A DNA stretch of 64,000 bases. Origin: Daedaleopsis sinensis. Taxonomy: Eukaryota; Basidiomycota; Agaricomycetes; Polyporales; Polyporaceae. The stretch is taken from contig CM066301.1 of the NCBI GenBank assembly GCA_033807695.1, positions 744,001 through 808,000 on the forward strand, read 5' to 3'. Numbering within the stretch: position 1 is the stretch's first letter; every line of letters starts with the position of its first letter. The notes under the pieces were generated by a model. The model did not search any database, was not told where the DNA came from, and saw only the letters and a list, made by a program, of their open reading frames with translations. Position numbers and translations under genes: made by a program. Positions 11,920 to 22,634 of the stretch are shown in pieces.

Positions 11920-14484
11920 GGGAAGTCAGGCAGACGAGGGGCGTGCGAGTGAAGCCGAGTGCCAAGTACCGCTAGAGAGGCAGGGAAGTGCACGGATCTG
12001 AACGGTGTTATATACTGGTCCGAACTCTACTGCTCACTATGGTAGGACTGCCAAGCTTGTCGCACAGTGTGGACCTGCCCGGAGAAGTACGACATGCTGA
12101 TGGCGCTTTGGGCAGTTCTGGAACGGCACCTGCGTAGGACTGAAGCGGATTGTATGGGTGTAAGTCTTAAGTAGTAGCACGTCCTAATAGATGTAAGAAG
12201 GACACTGACCTCACGGATCTCGGTCAGATTGCGCCATTTGATCGTATAAGCGCGAACATGCATACGTCCACATGGTAACTCCTTCTCATGGAGTAGAGCG
12301 ACGTCGACATTGCTATCTCGGATCCACTTCTAGCCGTGGCTAGGCTTCTGGAGGAGTGAGTTGTTATGGGTAGGCGCATGTATGACCGGTAGATAAGAAG
12401 TACCTGTGCCACAATTGTTTTTGCGAAAAGTGTTGGTTTAGCGAGCAGGCCAAGGAAAGCACCCAATTCGGATCGAATTCTTCGCACTTAGGCGCCTTGC
12501 GTGCTTTGCTAGAATGAGTCCGGAACGTAAAACTCAAGCGACTCGTGTCCTTCAATCTCAGCAATGTTAAGTCCAGAATCAGCACTGACATAGAGTGCAA
12601 GTTAGACGAGTCACACTCACCATCTGGTTTCAGGAGGGCTGGTCGTATGCAAGAGGCGCTGTTTCTAGGCCACGGCTCATGGTTCAAGACGATCTGAAGT
12701 AGGGCTGCTCTTGGTGAGGTGCTTGACTATAGATATGACGATGAGGGTAGCAGGCTGTATACCTCATTCAAGGCGTATCAGCCAAGGCACATGGGGTATG
12801 ACTTACGTGATTTCTTCAACTATCTTGCAAGAGTTGTTCCTGTGCATACGAGATATCTGTCAGTGAGATGTCCTTCCACGAGAGCTTCGCTCGCAGACAA
12901 AGAGTCTACGGCCGATGGCTAGTCTCGTTCCCATCTGGTCTGGCGCTTGCTCTTGCACCTCTGCAAGGTGCTCACACAATACCATCCTCCTCCTCCACGC
13001 CAAATTTTCAGATCCGTGTGAACACCGTGCAGGAGCCCGTAGAGTGTGTAAGCTGATACTATTCGACAGCGTGGAGGAGGCATTGGTCTACTAGTGTAGC
13101 CGCTAGCGCCAACCTGTACTGGGTGACATGAGTTGCAGCATACTTGGAGACGGTCACGGTCCACGTACCCACTATCCAAGTCTTCAAGCCGGTGACTAGC
13201 AACCCTACTCATCCCGAATTGAGATCGTCTTGAAAGTCTATATAGATACAGCTGCAGCTCTTGGACCACGAACAGATAGTGGTGCAACGTTGTACAAAAA
13301 CCGGATTTCATGTATTGTCGTCCTGTGGCAGCGTTCTCAGAGAATGGGTTACGCATAAGCCTCCTGGCGAGAGGTTACAAAGAGGTCGTACGCATGATGG
13401 GGGAGAAGCGGACGGAAATTTTAATCCGAGAGGAGGGCTTCGGCATTCGCAGTGTGACTACGCGTCAACGCCGACACGTGACCGTAACGTGAGTCTATGT
13501 CACAGTCTATCTTAGATTGAGACCATCGCCGATCCATCGTGCAATGTGCATCATAAGTGGGTGACTTATACAGTGCTCGCTAGAACGATATTACACTGCT
13601 ATTCAACACAGTTGGAGGCAGGTGAGTTCTGTCATTCTAGTACCGTGACTACTACATGCTTTCGCTTGACTCGAGTCTGGCAAGTTATGGCAATATTCAA
13701 CCCTAGTCACGGTTACTACGGTATGCTAGCTTGACGACCGTGAGCTAGTACTACTATCGGCTAGCACACACCTTTTAAGACCCTACGTCCCCCCTAGTTG
13801 CTCATCGCATCTAGGGATATCCGATGGGCACATGGTGCACACCGGGAGAAGCCTCGCCCATGCCTGAACTGGATTTGACGCTGCCACTAGCAGCGGTTGC
13901 CATGACCAGACGTGCGTACAGTACTTTTAAACTCCTTGTTCGAAGTGACATCCATCTTACCGACCTAGGCAGCTTCCAGGCAAGTATGCTTATCTCACTA
14001 AACCTCAATATCTTCGACGCTCGGTGTCGTTGTATACAGTATCGTGTCAATAGCACTACAACTTGAACTTCGCTCGGAATACAAGATATTGGCAAATTAT
14101 GACTTCCTCTACGAAGCTCACCTCGATCGCTCCGTCTCAATCACCCGGCAACTATTTGGCGCTATCTAAAGATCCTCTCAATCACTATCGTAGTTCTGCT
14201 TGCGGCTGCACGACGCGCTCCCCGCCCTCTCGAATGGCGGATGCCACGACCATGTATGTACGATGTTCCTCTTCTGCATCGCGCTCCCATAGGTCATGTC
14301 CCTCGATATATTAGGTTGTTTGGCATGGAGCATGCGGCTCTGCCGTCCATCTCGCCTTCTTCAGCCCTCGCCTGTCTAGTACAATCAGTCTTCTGTCTGC
14401 GCCTTGCGCCACACCCACGAGATACTCTCGTCTTCTCTGCATCTTGTCTGCATCTACGCGCGTTCAGAGTCTGCTCTGTGCGGC
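11920..14484. other. Intergenic, 2.5 kb
   Basis: No gene could be supported. Minus-strand frames around 12030-12690 and 12920-13356 lack family features and consistent splicing. The transporter promoter should lie just above 11920 and the first cerato-platanin promoter just below 14485. Decayed mobile-element sequence is possible but no terminal repeats were recognised. Confidence 0.4.
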
Positions 14485-14491
14485 TATAAAT
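14485..14491 (+). promoter_or_regulatory. TATA box of first cerato-platanin gene
   Basis: TATAAAT lies 92 nt upstream of the chosen ATG at 14577. An ATG overlapping the box (14490) is unlikely to be used, because it would fall upstream of any transcript start directed by this box. Confidence 0.6.
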
Positions 14492-14576
14492 GCACGCCAT
14501 CCGGTACCTCCTCCGGTCCTCATCCTCGCACTCATCCCTGCCATCTGCTCCAGCCTTGACCTCGCGCATAGCACTG

Positions 14577-15098
14577 ATGGCCTTCGCTCTCCCCCTTGCC
14601 CTCCTTTTCATCCACGCGTCACTCGCCCAGGTCGTCAACGTCACCGTCTCGTTTGACAGGGTGTACGACAATGCAACCCAGTCGGTCAACACTGTCTCCT
14701 GCTCTCAGGACCTAGTTGCGTCTGGTGCGCCAGCTCCCCCCCCTACTTACGACTGCTTGCAATGCTCATAGGCCTTTATAGGCTTCACTAAGTTTGGCGA
14801 AATCCCGGGGTTCCCGCTCATCGGGGGCTCGTTCATCGTCACGGGCTTCGACGCTCCCGGCTGTGGGACGTGCTGGGAGCTCACATTCACACCGAGCAAC
14901 AAGCCGTCCGGAAAGGTCGTCGTGCTCGCAATCGATCAGGCGGGGCCCGCGACGTTCAACATCGCGCACCAGGCGATGGACAAGCTCACCAACAACCAGG
15001 CGGACTTTTTTGGTCGCGTCAATGCGACGGCCGTGATGGTCGCCGCAAGTGAATGTGAAGTCGGGGGCAAGAAGAAGGTCGAGCTGCTTGGCCATTGA
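14577..15098 (+). CDS. Cerato-platanin family secreted protein (1)
   Basis: Two exons, 14577-14724 and 14782-15098 (465 nt, 154 residues). The ATG at 14577 gives a clean signal peptide (MAFALPLALLFIHASLAQ). The mature part has the family pattern: VNVTVSFDRVYDNATQSVNTVSC, then GFTKFGEIPGFPLIGGS, GCGTCWEL, VVVLAIDQAG, FNIAHQAMDKLT and GRVNATAV. Four cysteines (VSC, GC, TC, EC) match the two conserved disulfides. Cerato-platanins are small expansin-like double-psi beta-barrel proteins that bind chitin oligomers. They loosen polysaccharides and can be perceived by plants as elicitors. The C-terminus has an unusual basic tail (GGKKKVELLGH) beyond the usual end. The intron acceptor at 14780-14781 was chosen to rejoin the conserved frame. 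Confidence 0.88.
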
Positions 15099-16844
15099 GA
15101 GTTGGATAGGATGTGATGCGGTTGGGATCGGGTCTGTTCACGGCGGACAATGGGGGACAATATTGCACGACAGGGTTGGTGGTGATGACTCAATGCTACG
15201 TCGAGCGACCTGCACTCCCAGGCCAGGTTGTGTCTGTAATTATACTGTACTGCAGAAGGTAGCCACTTTCAAGACGATGAAACCGAGATCTGTGTGTATG
15301 CGTCCCTCATGTTAGTAGGGGAGAGAACCAGCGCATAACCACAATACTGCGAGTCACTTTTGTCAATCTCAAGTTTTGATTTTACTCTACATTTAACAAA
15401 GCCTGCATTGAGTAACAAAGTTAGCGGATACATGGACGAAACCGTTGGTCAATCAATAACACCAGGCCAGTCACCACCAGCGCTAGACGCGTTACGTCAC
15501 GCGCTGTTCGAGTCACGTTGTAGAAAACGATCACATTTGCCGGGGCATGACCCAACTTATCCTCCCTCCATGACCCGCTAGCCACTCTACTGGCACCCGA
15601 TAGCGGTTTCCGATTCCACTATGAATCGGTTTTTCCAGCTAAGGTTGTAGCGCGTCACGTGAATATCGCGGCACCCGATATAGTCCGCCCCGTTTCCGAT
15701 TGCACCCGGAATGTTCGACTCATCCCCGCCCCCCTGCTATCTATTTCCTCCTCTCCCATCTCTGCTACCGTCACTTACGTGTGTGCTGCCCTTCCCGTCT
15801 TTCCGGACGTCCACTGACGCGCGTACAGAACGATGCCTGATCCACTGCATCCGCACCTCTTTGAACTTGGACTGGACGGATCTACGTCGACCTGCTCACG
15901 TTGTTCTACAGTCCGACGCCGTCGTCGACGCGCACAATCGCGGACTTCCCATCGTTCATGCCCTCCTCCTGACCGCTGCTGTCCCACCTCCTGTACCCAT
16001 CGCTGTGAGGGACTTGATCTTCATCTACGACGATGAAATAGATGTCGTCAGTCCTGACGCCCATCTGTACTTAGGTTATCACCCTCGCGCGTCGTAGACA
16101 TGTACCGCCCTATGACGAGAGAGATGTATACTTGGACATGTCGTCAGTTACTGCATCTAATGATAACAAGCGCTACGCAACCCGTGGAATCGGGACTAGC
16201 GTGCGGAGCATCGCGATCACCTACCAAGTATAACTGACATGATGTCCTGGCACTCATGACTTATTGACTACTAGCTCGAGCTCAGCAACTTAGTTCGCTA
16301 CAAGTTCGTAGTATGCCACCACAAGTGCCAACCGGGGACTCGGAATGCCAGACCCGGACTACGTTTGACATGGGCCGTCTGTGAAACTTTCAAGGATAGC
16401 ACACTACAACGCTCTAACGCGCCCGTATATCGCATGCGCTTATACTGGGCATGTGGAAAGGGCGATGCTGCGTATTTCTCGTCATCACTTGTTTCGCATT
16501 CAAGAGGCTCGGAGCAAGGTGGGCGGGACTTGCTGTGCTGCAAAAGATATCGCGCGCATTTCACGAGTAAGTGACATCGTTTTGGACCTGCTTAAACTCC
16601 GAGATGTGGTAGCGCACTGACCGCTCAGCCTGCAGAAGCCTGACCATCGCCTCGCCCGCCCATGCAGGGGTGAACGTTACCCGCGCTTGACTGTACCTCA
16701 CAACCAATGAGCCCTCAGCCTGCGAAGGCGAGGATGCGCTCATGCACACACTGCTCTCGCACACAACGGCATCGGCGCCGGGTTCTCGACACATGCACAA
16801 GGTGTTAGGGGCGAGGGGCGGGCTGTAAGGGTCTTCGGGCTGGA
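15099..16844. other. Intergenic between the cerato-platanin genes
   Basis: About 1.7 kb. An open stretch at 15711-16097 encodes nothing recognisable and has no signal peptide. Minus-strand frames near 16300-16800 are unsupported. Confidence 0.4.
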
Positions 16845-16852
16845 TATAAAAG
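16845..16852 (+). promoter_or_regulatory. TATA box of second cerato-platanin gene
   Basis: TATAAAAG lies 124 nt upstream of the ATG at 16969 and is followed by a pyrimidine-rich leader (about 16900-16965). This is typical of a strongly expressed secreted-protein gene. Confidence 0.65.
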
Positions 16853-16968
16853 CAGACGACCTTCGAAGGTATGTCTCCAGCAGCTCATTCCGAGTTCAAT
16901 CTTCGCCAGAGCCGCCCCTCTCCCTCTTTTGCACCTTTCCTTCAAATACCACCCTACTCGTCTCTATA

Positions 16969-17412
16969 ATGCAGTTCAAGGCCCTCTCCCTCTCTCTCCT
17001 CGCTCTCGCGTCCAGCGCGCTCGGGGCCGCATACTCCGGCGGCTACCACACCGTCTCCGTCTCGTACGACGAGAGGTACGACAACCCGCACAACTCCATG
17101 GACTCCGTCGCGTGCTCGGACGGCTCGTACGGGCTCAAGACCAAGGGCTACGGCAGCTTCGGCGCCCTCCGCCACTTCCCGTACATCGGCGGCACCGCCG
17201 CCATCCCCGGCTGGAACAGCAACCAGTGCGGGACGTGCTGGGAGCTGGCGTGGCACGGCAAGAGCATCTACATCGTTGCGCTCGACCACGCGCAGGATGG
17301 GTGGAACATCGCCCATGCCGCGATGGACGCGCTCACGGGCGGTCAGTCGACCATGTATGGCAGGATCGATGCGACTGCGTCCCCTGTCGAGTCTTGGAGG
17401 TGCGGGTTCTGA
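16969..17412 (+). CDS. Cerato-platanin family secreted protein (2)
   Basis: Single exon of 147 residues. The signal peptide is MQFKALSLSLLALASSALG. The mature chain follows the family closely: VSVSYDERYDNPHNSMDSVAC, GYGSFGALRHFPYIGG, PGWNSNQCGTCWEL, IYIVALDHAQDGWNIA, AMDALTGGQ and GRIDATASPVE. The four cysteines (VAC, QC, TC, RC) are in place, and the protein ends in CGF, close to the usual CGL. It is more canonical than the paralogue at 14577. The intron positions differ: that gene has one and this has none. The role is as described for the family: secreted, cell-wall-associated, polysaccharide-loosening and potentially elicitor-active. A downstream GTGCGT at 17413 overlaps the stop region, so an alternative spliced C-terminus cannot be excluded. 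Confidence 0.92.
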   Translation: MQFKALSLSLLALASSALGAAYSGGYHTVSVSYDERYDNPHNSMDSVACSDGSYGLKTKGYGSFGALRHFPYIGGTAAIPGWNSNQCGTCWELAWHGKSIYIVALDHAQDGWNIAHAAMDALTGGQSTMYGRIDATASPVESWRCGF

Positions 17413-17808
17413 AGGTGCGTCCGATCGACGAGTCCCGTCCGCTGCTAGACTCTAAATTTACTAATACTTGTTTTGTTGATTGCATAGGGGAGCATTCATA
17501 GGGACCGAGCACTGGTGGACTTTGCCAGCTTCAGTGGCACAGGTTCTGTGACCGTGATATTTGTTTTGGGCTTGTTGATGTTTGTGTTGAATGGACTCAT
17601 TTGCGTTGCGCTAAATCACACAAGATGGCGCTACACCTATTGTCACGATCGCGTGATCGCGAAGCAAGTCACTTACACCGGGAGCTGATGACTAACCACG
17701 TCTACGCACCTACTGCGGCTGAACGTACGCTCCTCTTTCTCCTCCATCCCAAACCACAGTGAACACCTCGTCTCGGTGTCGAGCTCCGAGTTTTACCTCC
17801 TCTCATCC
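17413..17808. other. Intergenic
   Basis: 3' UTR of the cerato-platanin gene and the short promoter of the glyoxalase-like gene. Nothing else was seen. Confidence 0.45.
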
Positions 17809-18775
17809 ATGTCTACCAAGATTCTAGATCATATCCCTCACCTCACCCCGCCAGGCACTCTTGCGGAGAGTGTAGAGGCCTTCATCAGGCTTGGATTCAC
17901 GTATGCACCTTTCATTCTCCGAACAGTGCGCATAAGCTGACGTGAACTTCGTGAAATCATAGAGTAACTCCCGGAGGAACTCACGCCGGTGGTGCAACTT
18001 CGAACGCGCTCGTCGTATTCGCAGACGGCACCTACCTTGAGCTCATCCACTTCGTCCATCCTCCGCCTTCCGATACCACCCATCCATGGGGAAAGAAGAA
18101 GCCAGGATGGATCGACTACGCGTTCCTCGGGAACGGGCGCACCGGAGCGGACTCGATCGCAAAAGCGATCAATGCTCGCGCGAAGACGGACGGGACGCCT
18201 CTGTTGTACGAAGAGGAAGGAGGCGGGCGTCGGCGCGAGGACGGGAAGGTGCTGGAATGGCTGATCAGCAGTACCGCTGAATCAGCCGACCGGGGCAAAC
18301 TCCCGTTCTTTTGTGGAGACGTTACTCCCAGGGAGTGGCGGGTAAGCATCGTGATATCCGCTTCGTGGATTAGTTCCATGCACTGACCGCACACGGCCAG
18401 GTACCACTAGAGCCCCGCTCCAATGTCGAGCACGTGAATACCGCGGTTGGGATATCATATACGAAGCTCCTTGTCCCTCCCGATGCCTTCGACATCTCTG
18501 TCAAGCAGCTCAGTGTCATCATCGGCGCCAAACCGAGCTTGTCGAGCCCTGCTGAATCCAGCTGGGAACTTGATGAACAACCAGGATGTGCTGGAGTGCA
18601 CAAGAGCGCTCCACGACTCATTCTCGCAGCAGCCAACAGTGACGAAGAACGTGCACATCTGCAAGAGCACGGAAGCGGCGTATACGAGGTAGGGTTCCTT
18701 GTCACCGACAGAACGAACGCGGGTAGCGCCCTTACATCGTATGGTCGGCTCGTGTGGGACGGTGAAACAGCGTAA
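17809..18775 (+). CDS. Glyoxalase-like domain protein (1)
   Basis: Three exons: 17809-17900, 17963-18341 and 18401-18775 (846 nt, 281 residues). The protein matches the fungal Glyoxalase_3 pattern: an N-terminal MSTKILDHIPHLTPPGTL, then TPGGTHAGGATSNALVVFADGTYLELIHF. PGWIDYAFLG and the second module (NTAVGISYTKLLV, PRLILAA, GVYEVGFLV) follow. These are vicinal-oxygen-chelate folds. The His in THAGG and Glu in YLELI are candidate metal ligands, but no substrate is known for this fungal group. It faces a homologous gene on the opposite strand immediately downstream (18947-19909), an inverted duplicate. All splice sites are GT-AG and phases match. Confidence 0.85.
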
Positions 18776-18946
18776 TACTTAGCCTGAGCGCAAATGAAGT
18801 TATGGGAAGGGGCAATTGTATGGATTACCTAGTACATGAGTATCTGCAACATAATATTGTACTACCTGTGAGTTGCCCCCAATATCTCAGACTCGGATGC
18901 GAATATGGAGCGTCTTACGCAGTCACCCAGTTCAGAGTCACATCGT

Positions 18947-19909
18947 CTACTCGATGGCAACCCAAACCAGCCTTCCGTATGGGGTTCTGACCAGACTGCC
19001 GTCGTTCGGAACCTCCTTCACAAGGAAGCCGACCTCGTAAATGCCAGGTCCGCGCTCTTGAACATACCCCGTCTCCTCGTCGCTCTGCACGACACTCAAT
19101 ATCAACCGCGCGCGGTTCTTATGCACGCCGGTATGCGACGGCTGCTCCTCAATCGCCCACACGACTTGTTTCGAATCAGAAGAGCTCGGCGCTGCGCCGA
19201 GGACGGTCACCATCTGTTTGGTCGACACGTCCAAATCCTCCGGCGCGACGAGCCTTGATCTACGCCGGACTCGTCGGGACCTGCCGCCGGTACGTCAGAT
19301 ACGCTGCTCCATGCGATCCCGCCCTGTCCGAGTACCCCGCGAGCCCGTGAACTGCGTCAACAACACTCACCCGCAGCTCGCGCGGAGTTCCGTCCTCGCA
19401 GAAGAATGGCAGCTCGCGGCGCACGCCGTCCCCGACCGCCCCGCTGATGAGCCACTTGAGGACCGTGCCGTCCTCGAGCGTGCGGCCGCCGGGCATCTCC
19501 CCGACGAAGTGCACGGGGCTGGCCTCGGCCTGCGCGCGGGCGTTGATCGTCTGCGCGACGGACGGCGTGCCCGCGTTGCCGAGGAACGCGAGGTCGACCC
19601 AGCCGGGCTGGCGCTGGGCCCAAGGGTGCGGGTTGTCGGGGGCGGGAGGGGTGATGAAGTGGATGAGCTCGAGGTAGGTGCCGTCTGCAAAGACGACGAG
19701 CGCGTTCGCGGTCCCGCCCTCCATATGGTCCCCGCCCGGGACGACGCTGGCGTTCGAACGTGTCAGCGCGGGCGCGAACTCGAGCGATGTTCGATGGAGT
19801 GTGCGCACGTGAAGCCGAGTTTGGTGAACGTGTCGACGCTCTGCGCTAACGTACCAGGAGGGCTGAGATGCGGGACATGGTCGAGGATCTTCGTTGATAG
19901 GTTGGCCAT
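18947..19909 (-). pseudogene. Glyoxalase-like domain protein (2), apparently frameshifted
   Basis: A paralogue of the preceding gene, with the same first two exons. Exon 1 is 19909-19809 (MANLSTKILDHVPHLSPPGTL). Exon 2 is 19746-19371 (VVPGGDHMEGGTANALVVFADG to PRELR). The C-terminal part at 19234-18947 is also conserved (STKQMVTVLG, RARLILSV, GIYEVGFLV). Exon 3 does not join in frame: after the acceptor at 19281-19282 the natural frame stops within seven codons. Compared with paralogue 1, about 38 nt are missing between the acceptor and the LVAPEDLDVS segment. No alternative acceptor restoring the frame was found by eye. It is a recent pseudogene, a sequence error or an unusual splice form. 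The intact first 160 residues and the conserved C-terminus argue that any inactivation is young. Confidence 0.6.
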
Positions 19910-20158
19910 GTTCGTGGCGTGGTAAAGGGGGCTGGGACGATGGAGGGGGTCTTATATCCACTTCCGCTGCGCTTCCTGGTGGGAACTGAAGTCAGTCAAG
20001 AAGAGGGCACTGACGGATGGGAATCAGCCATCTGTCAGGAGTAACTGCATTCCGAGAATCCAGACGGGGAGTTCCGGCTCTGGCGAGGTCGCAGATGGCT
20101 GGGGCAAGGTCCTGTATTAGTTCTTACAACCGACAGTTTAGTAGGTGTTGAGAAGCGA

Positions 20159-21915
20159 TCATCCGTCGGTATACACCGCATGTACATCCTCCAGTTGTAG
20201 ATGCCCCAACCTCGCCCGCAACCCGTCCGTTATGGTCTCTAGGTCCCACTTCCCATCGCTGTAGTAACGCTGGGAAGCGACCTCTTTCAAGACGTGCACG
20301 GAAAGACTCTCAAGAGGATTACTTCCACGAACCGAGTCCTTCCGGCGCTGGAGCATGTCCGCGACCACATCACAGAACGGAGGGTGAGGTCTATTCGGCC
20401 TTTCCGCCTTTGTGAACAGCCCTCCATGCTCGTACCTCCAGAAGACAGCGAGGTGCTCCAGCTTAGGGCAGAGGCAGCCGGCAGCACGCGCCTCGCTCAA
20501 CAAGGGGAGGATGTCGTATCTTCCGTCGCATCGACCGAACTCGAGGCGGCGCAGCTCGGGCAGACCACTGAGCAACATGTCAATACATATCCGTTGGTCC
20601 TTCACTGCTAGCTTCGCGACATCGAAGACCAGCGTCGTCACGGTCCTGTGGGGGGAGAGCATCTGGGCGGTATCTGCGAGGAAGGTCTCGAATTGGGGCG
20701 CCGAGACACGCACTTCGAGCAGCTTCCTCTTCGAGTCGGGCGTGTAGACCTCGAGGCTATTGCAGGGATTGCTGGGAGAGGATAGGGAGATACGGACGTA
20801 TGCGGCCGTAGCGATATGATTGGGAGTGAGTGTGAAACGTGTTGAGTCGTGTGGAAGGATGTCGGAAGGACTGGTAGTATGGACTGCACTTGTGAGCTCG
20901 ACGTAGCAACTCGTAGGGCAGGCGAGATGCCAAAGGACGTCCTGGTCGGAGTTGTGAGAAGTTTTCGTGAATTGAAGATGTCGGAGAGATGGAAGAGTAA
21001 TGACAAGATCGGGAGGGGAGATGCGCTCGACAGCTGTAGGATGCATGGCGAGCCGCAGTGTCTCTAAAGACTCGCAACGTGATAGAAACGATAGCGAGAA
21101 GTCCCCGTGTTGGGTATTTCTGGGAATTCCACAGGCGGAGCACCAGCAACGAAAGATGTTGAGGTCGCGCAGTCTCGCGCCGAACGATTCGGTCCGAAAA
21201 TTGAAGAAGCCGGGGGGTACTTTAGCAGTCGGAGTCGAGGGAAGGATGCTTGATCTATATTCGTGCGTCGGAGTGTGCTTAAAGGGCCTGGACGGTGGAA
21301 GCTGTTGTCGTGTGTGATCTCCAAGTGTTCGAGACTGGGCATGCCTTTGTACAACATAAGATCCAGCATGCTCGACTCCTCAGGCAGGAGCGTCAACTTC
21401 AACTTCTTGATTCGATCGAGGAAATGCTCTAACACGGGGATGGCCTGTCGCGATATTCCTTTGAGACGAAGAGTTATGCCTGAAGAATGATTGCGACATA
21501 GCTCGAGATGGAGGCTGAACAGTTTGATGTCTCCGGTGCGAAGATCGAATGTTTGACTCACGACGTCGATCCAGAAGGCAGGTGTAACAATAACCAGATG
21601 ACGCCACCATCGGCAGACATATAGGGCTGCGAACCTGTGTCGAACATCGCTCAGATGGGGCTGTAGATGTCCGAAGACCTCATAGAAGATTTCGGGAGGG
21701 AACGAGCGATTGATTGGTGCGGCATGGTTACGCGCTTCATCGGGCGTACATATCGCATCCATGATCTTATGAACTCTTGACTGGATCCGCTCCCGCTCGG
21801 ATGGGGTGAAATGAAAGAGTCGTCCGTTATCTTCACTTTTGAGACGCCAAGTATTGAATCGGGAACGGGCGACATCATCCCTTGCGGTACCCTCCATCTG
21901 TAAGCGTAGTGCCAC
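20159..21915 (-). CDS. F-box/LRR-like protein with interrupted frame
   Basis: The 5' part (21915 down to about 21200) encodes an F-box-like region: HAAPINRSFPPEIFYEVFGHLQPH, then YVCRWWRHLVIVTPAFWIDVV at about residues 70-125. Repeat-like segments follow, up to FPRLRLLKYPPA. The homologous continuation (RLRDLNIFRCWCSACG, SRCESLETLRL, LPELRRLEFGRCDGRYDILPLL, KLEHLAVFWR, FCDVVADMLQRRK) is in a different frame down to 20159. The two frames meet without a gap or plausible intron around 21190-21220, next to a run of six C on the coding strand. This suggests one base missing. F-box proteins of this Agaricomycete family are presumed substrate adaptors of SCF ubiquitin ligases; targets are unknown. 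An alternative start lies at 21897. Confidence 0.7.
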
Positions 21916-22634
21916 CCGTCAGCCTCAGGCTTACTACGACTCGGATGTCTCTAAACGTGTTCAGAGCGCACCTGTATGCTTATCCCGCCTCTTAAGATGA
22001 GCCACTAGGTCAAGGGTACGGATGTGACGTCGTGGACTTGAGAAGGTGGGATGAGTGGGATTTGGTTTGGATCGGAGAGATGCTGTATCGTAGAGAGGAC
22101 ACGGCGTACAGCGTTGGCAATGGTCTACTGGACCTCGATCTTGATACTTCGAGTCGAAAACTGTCCGAGATGGCTCCACACCGTGGGTTTATAGCGACTA
22201 ACAGTTCAGACGCGCCGTTGCGCGAAGTTCGACAGACACTAAAATCGGTTTCGCCGTCCGTTGAAAGTTGGAGGCGTGTCAAGACGGGTAACTTCAATGT
22301 CTTGCAGTGTGGCACCGGGAGGTTCAACTTAAGTAAGGTAGGGCGGAAGCTGTTTCAAGGCGATTTCGGCAGAAGATGTAGATGGTCAAAAGAGCTGCAC
22401 GCGGAGGAGCAGGAGGAGCAGGAGATTCTGGAGAGCGGGAGAAAGGGCGAGAAGAGTCGGAATGGAGCACTAATACTTAAATCGCGATGGTGGCGGTGCG
22501 AAGTTGCATCGGCGTCTATAGTGGCTTACGACCTGGCAAACGACAGGCACGAGAGTAGCGGATTCAAGGTAGCAAATATTGAAAAAACCAACTCGCCTCA
22601 GCAATCGTAGTGACGGCGGTGATACATCTACCGT
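21916..22634. other. Intergenic between F-box genes
   Basis: Upstream region of the 20159-21915 gene. Bases about 22595-22634 belong to the inverted repeat arm, similar to sequence just after the stop of the copy at 34307. An open plus-strand frame at 22032-22610 has no support. Confidence 0.45.

Noticed and set aside
12027..13356. Minus-strand open frames that might be a gene
   Set aside because: No domain resemblance, no consistent donor/acceptor phases, and amino-acid composition like translated non-coding DNA.
16298..16800. Minus-strand frames before the second cerato-platanin gene
   Set aside because: Short and overlapping on both strands; they lie in the promoter region of a TATA-containing gene.
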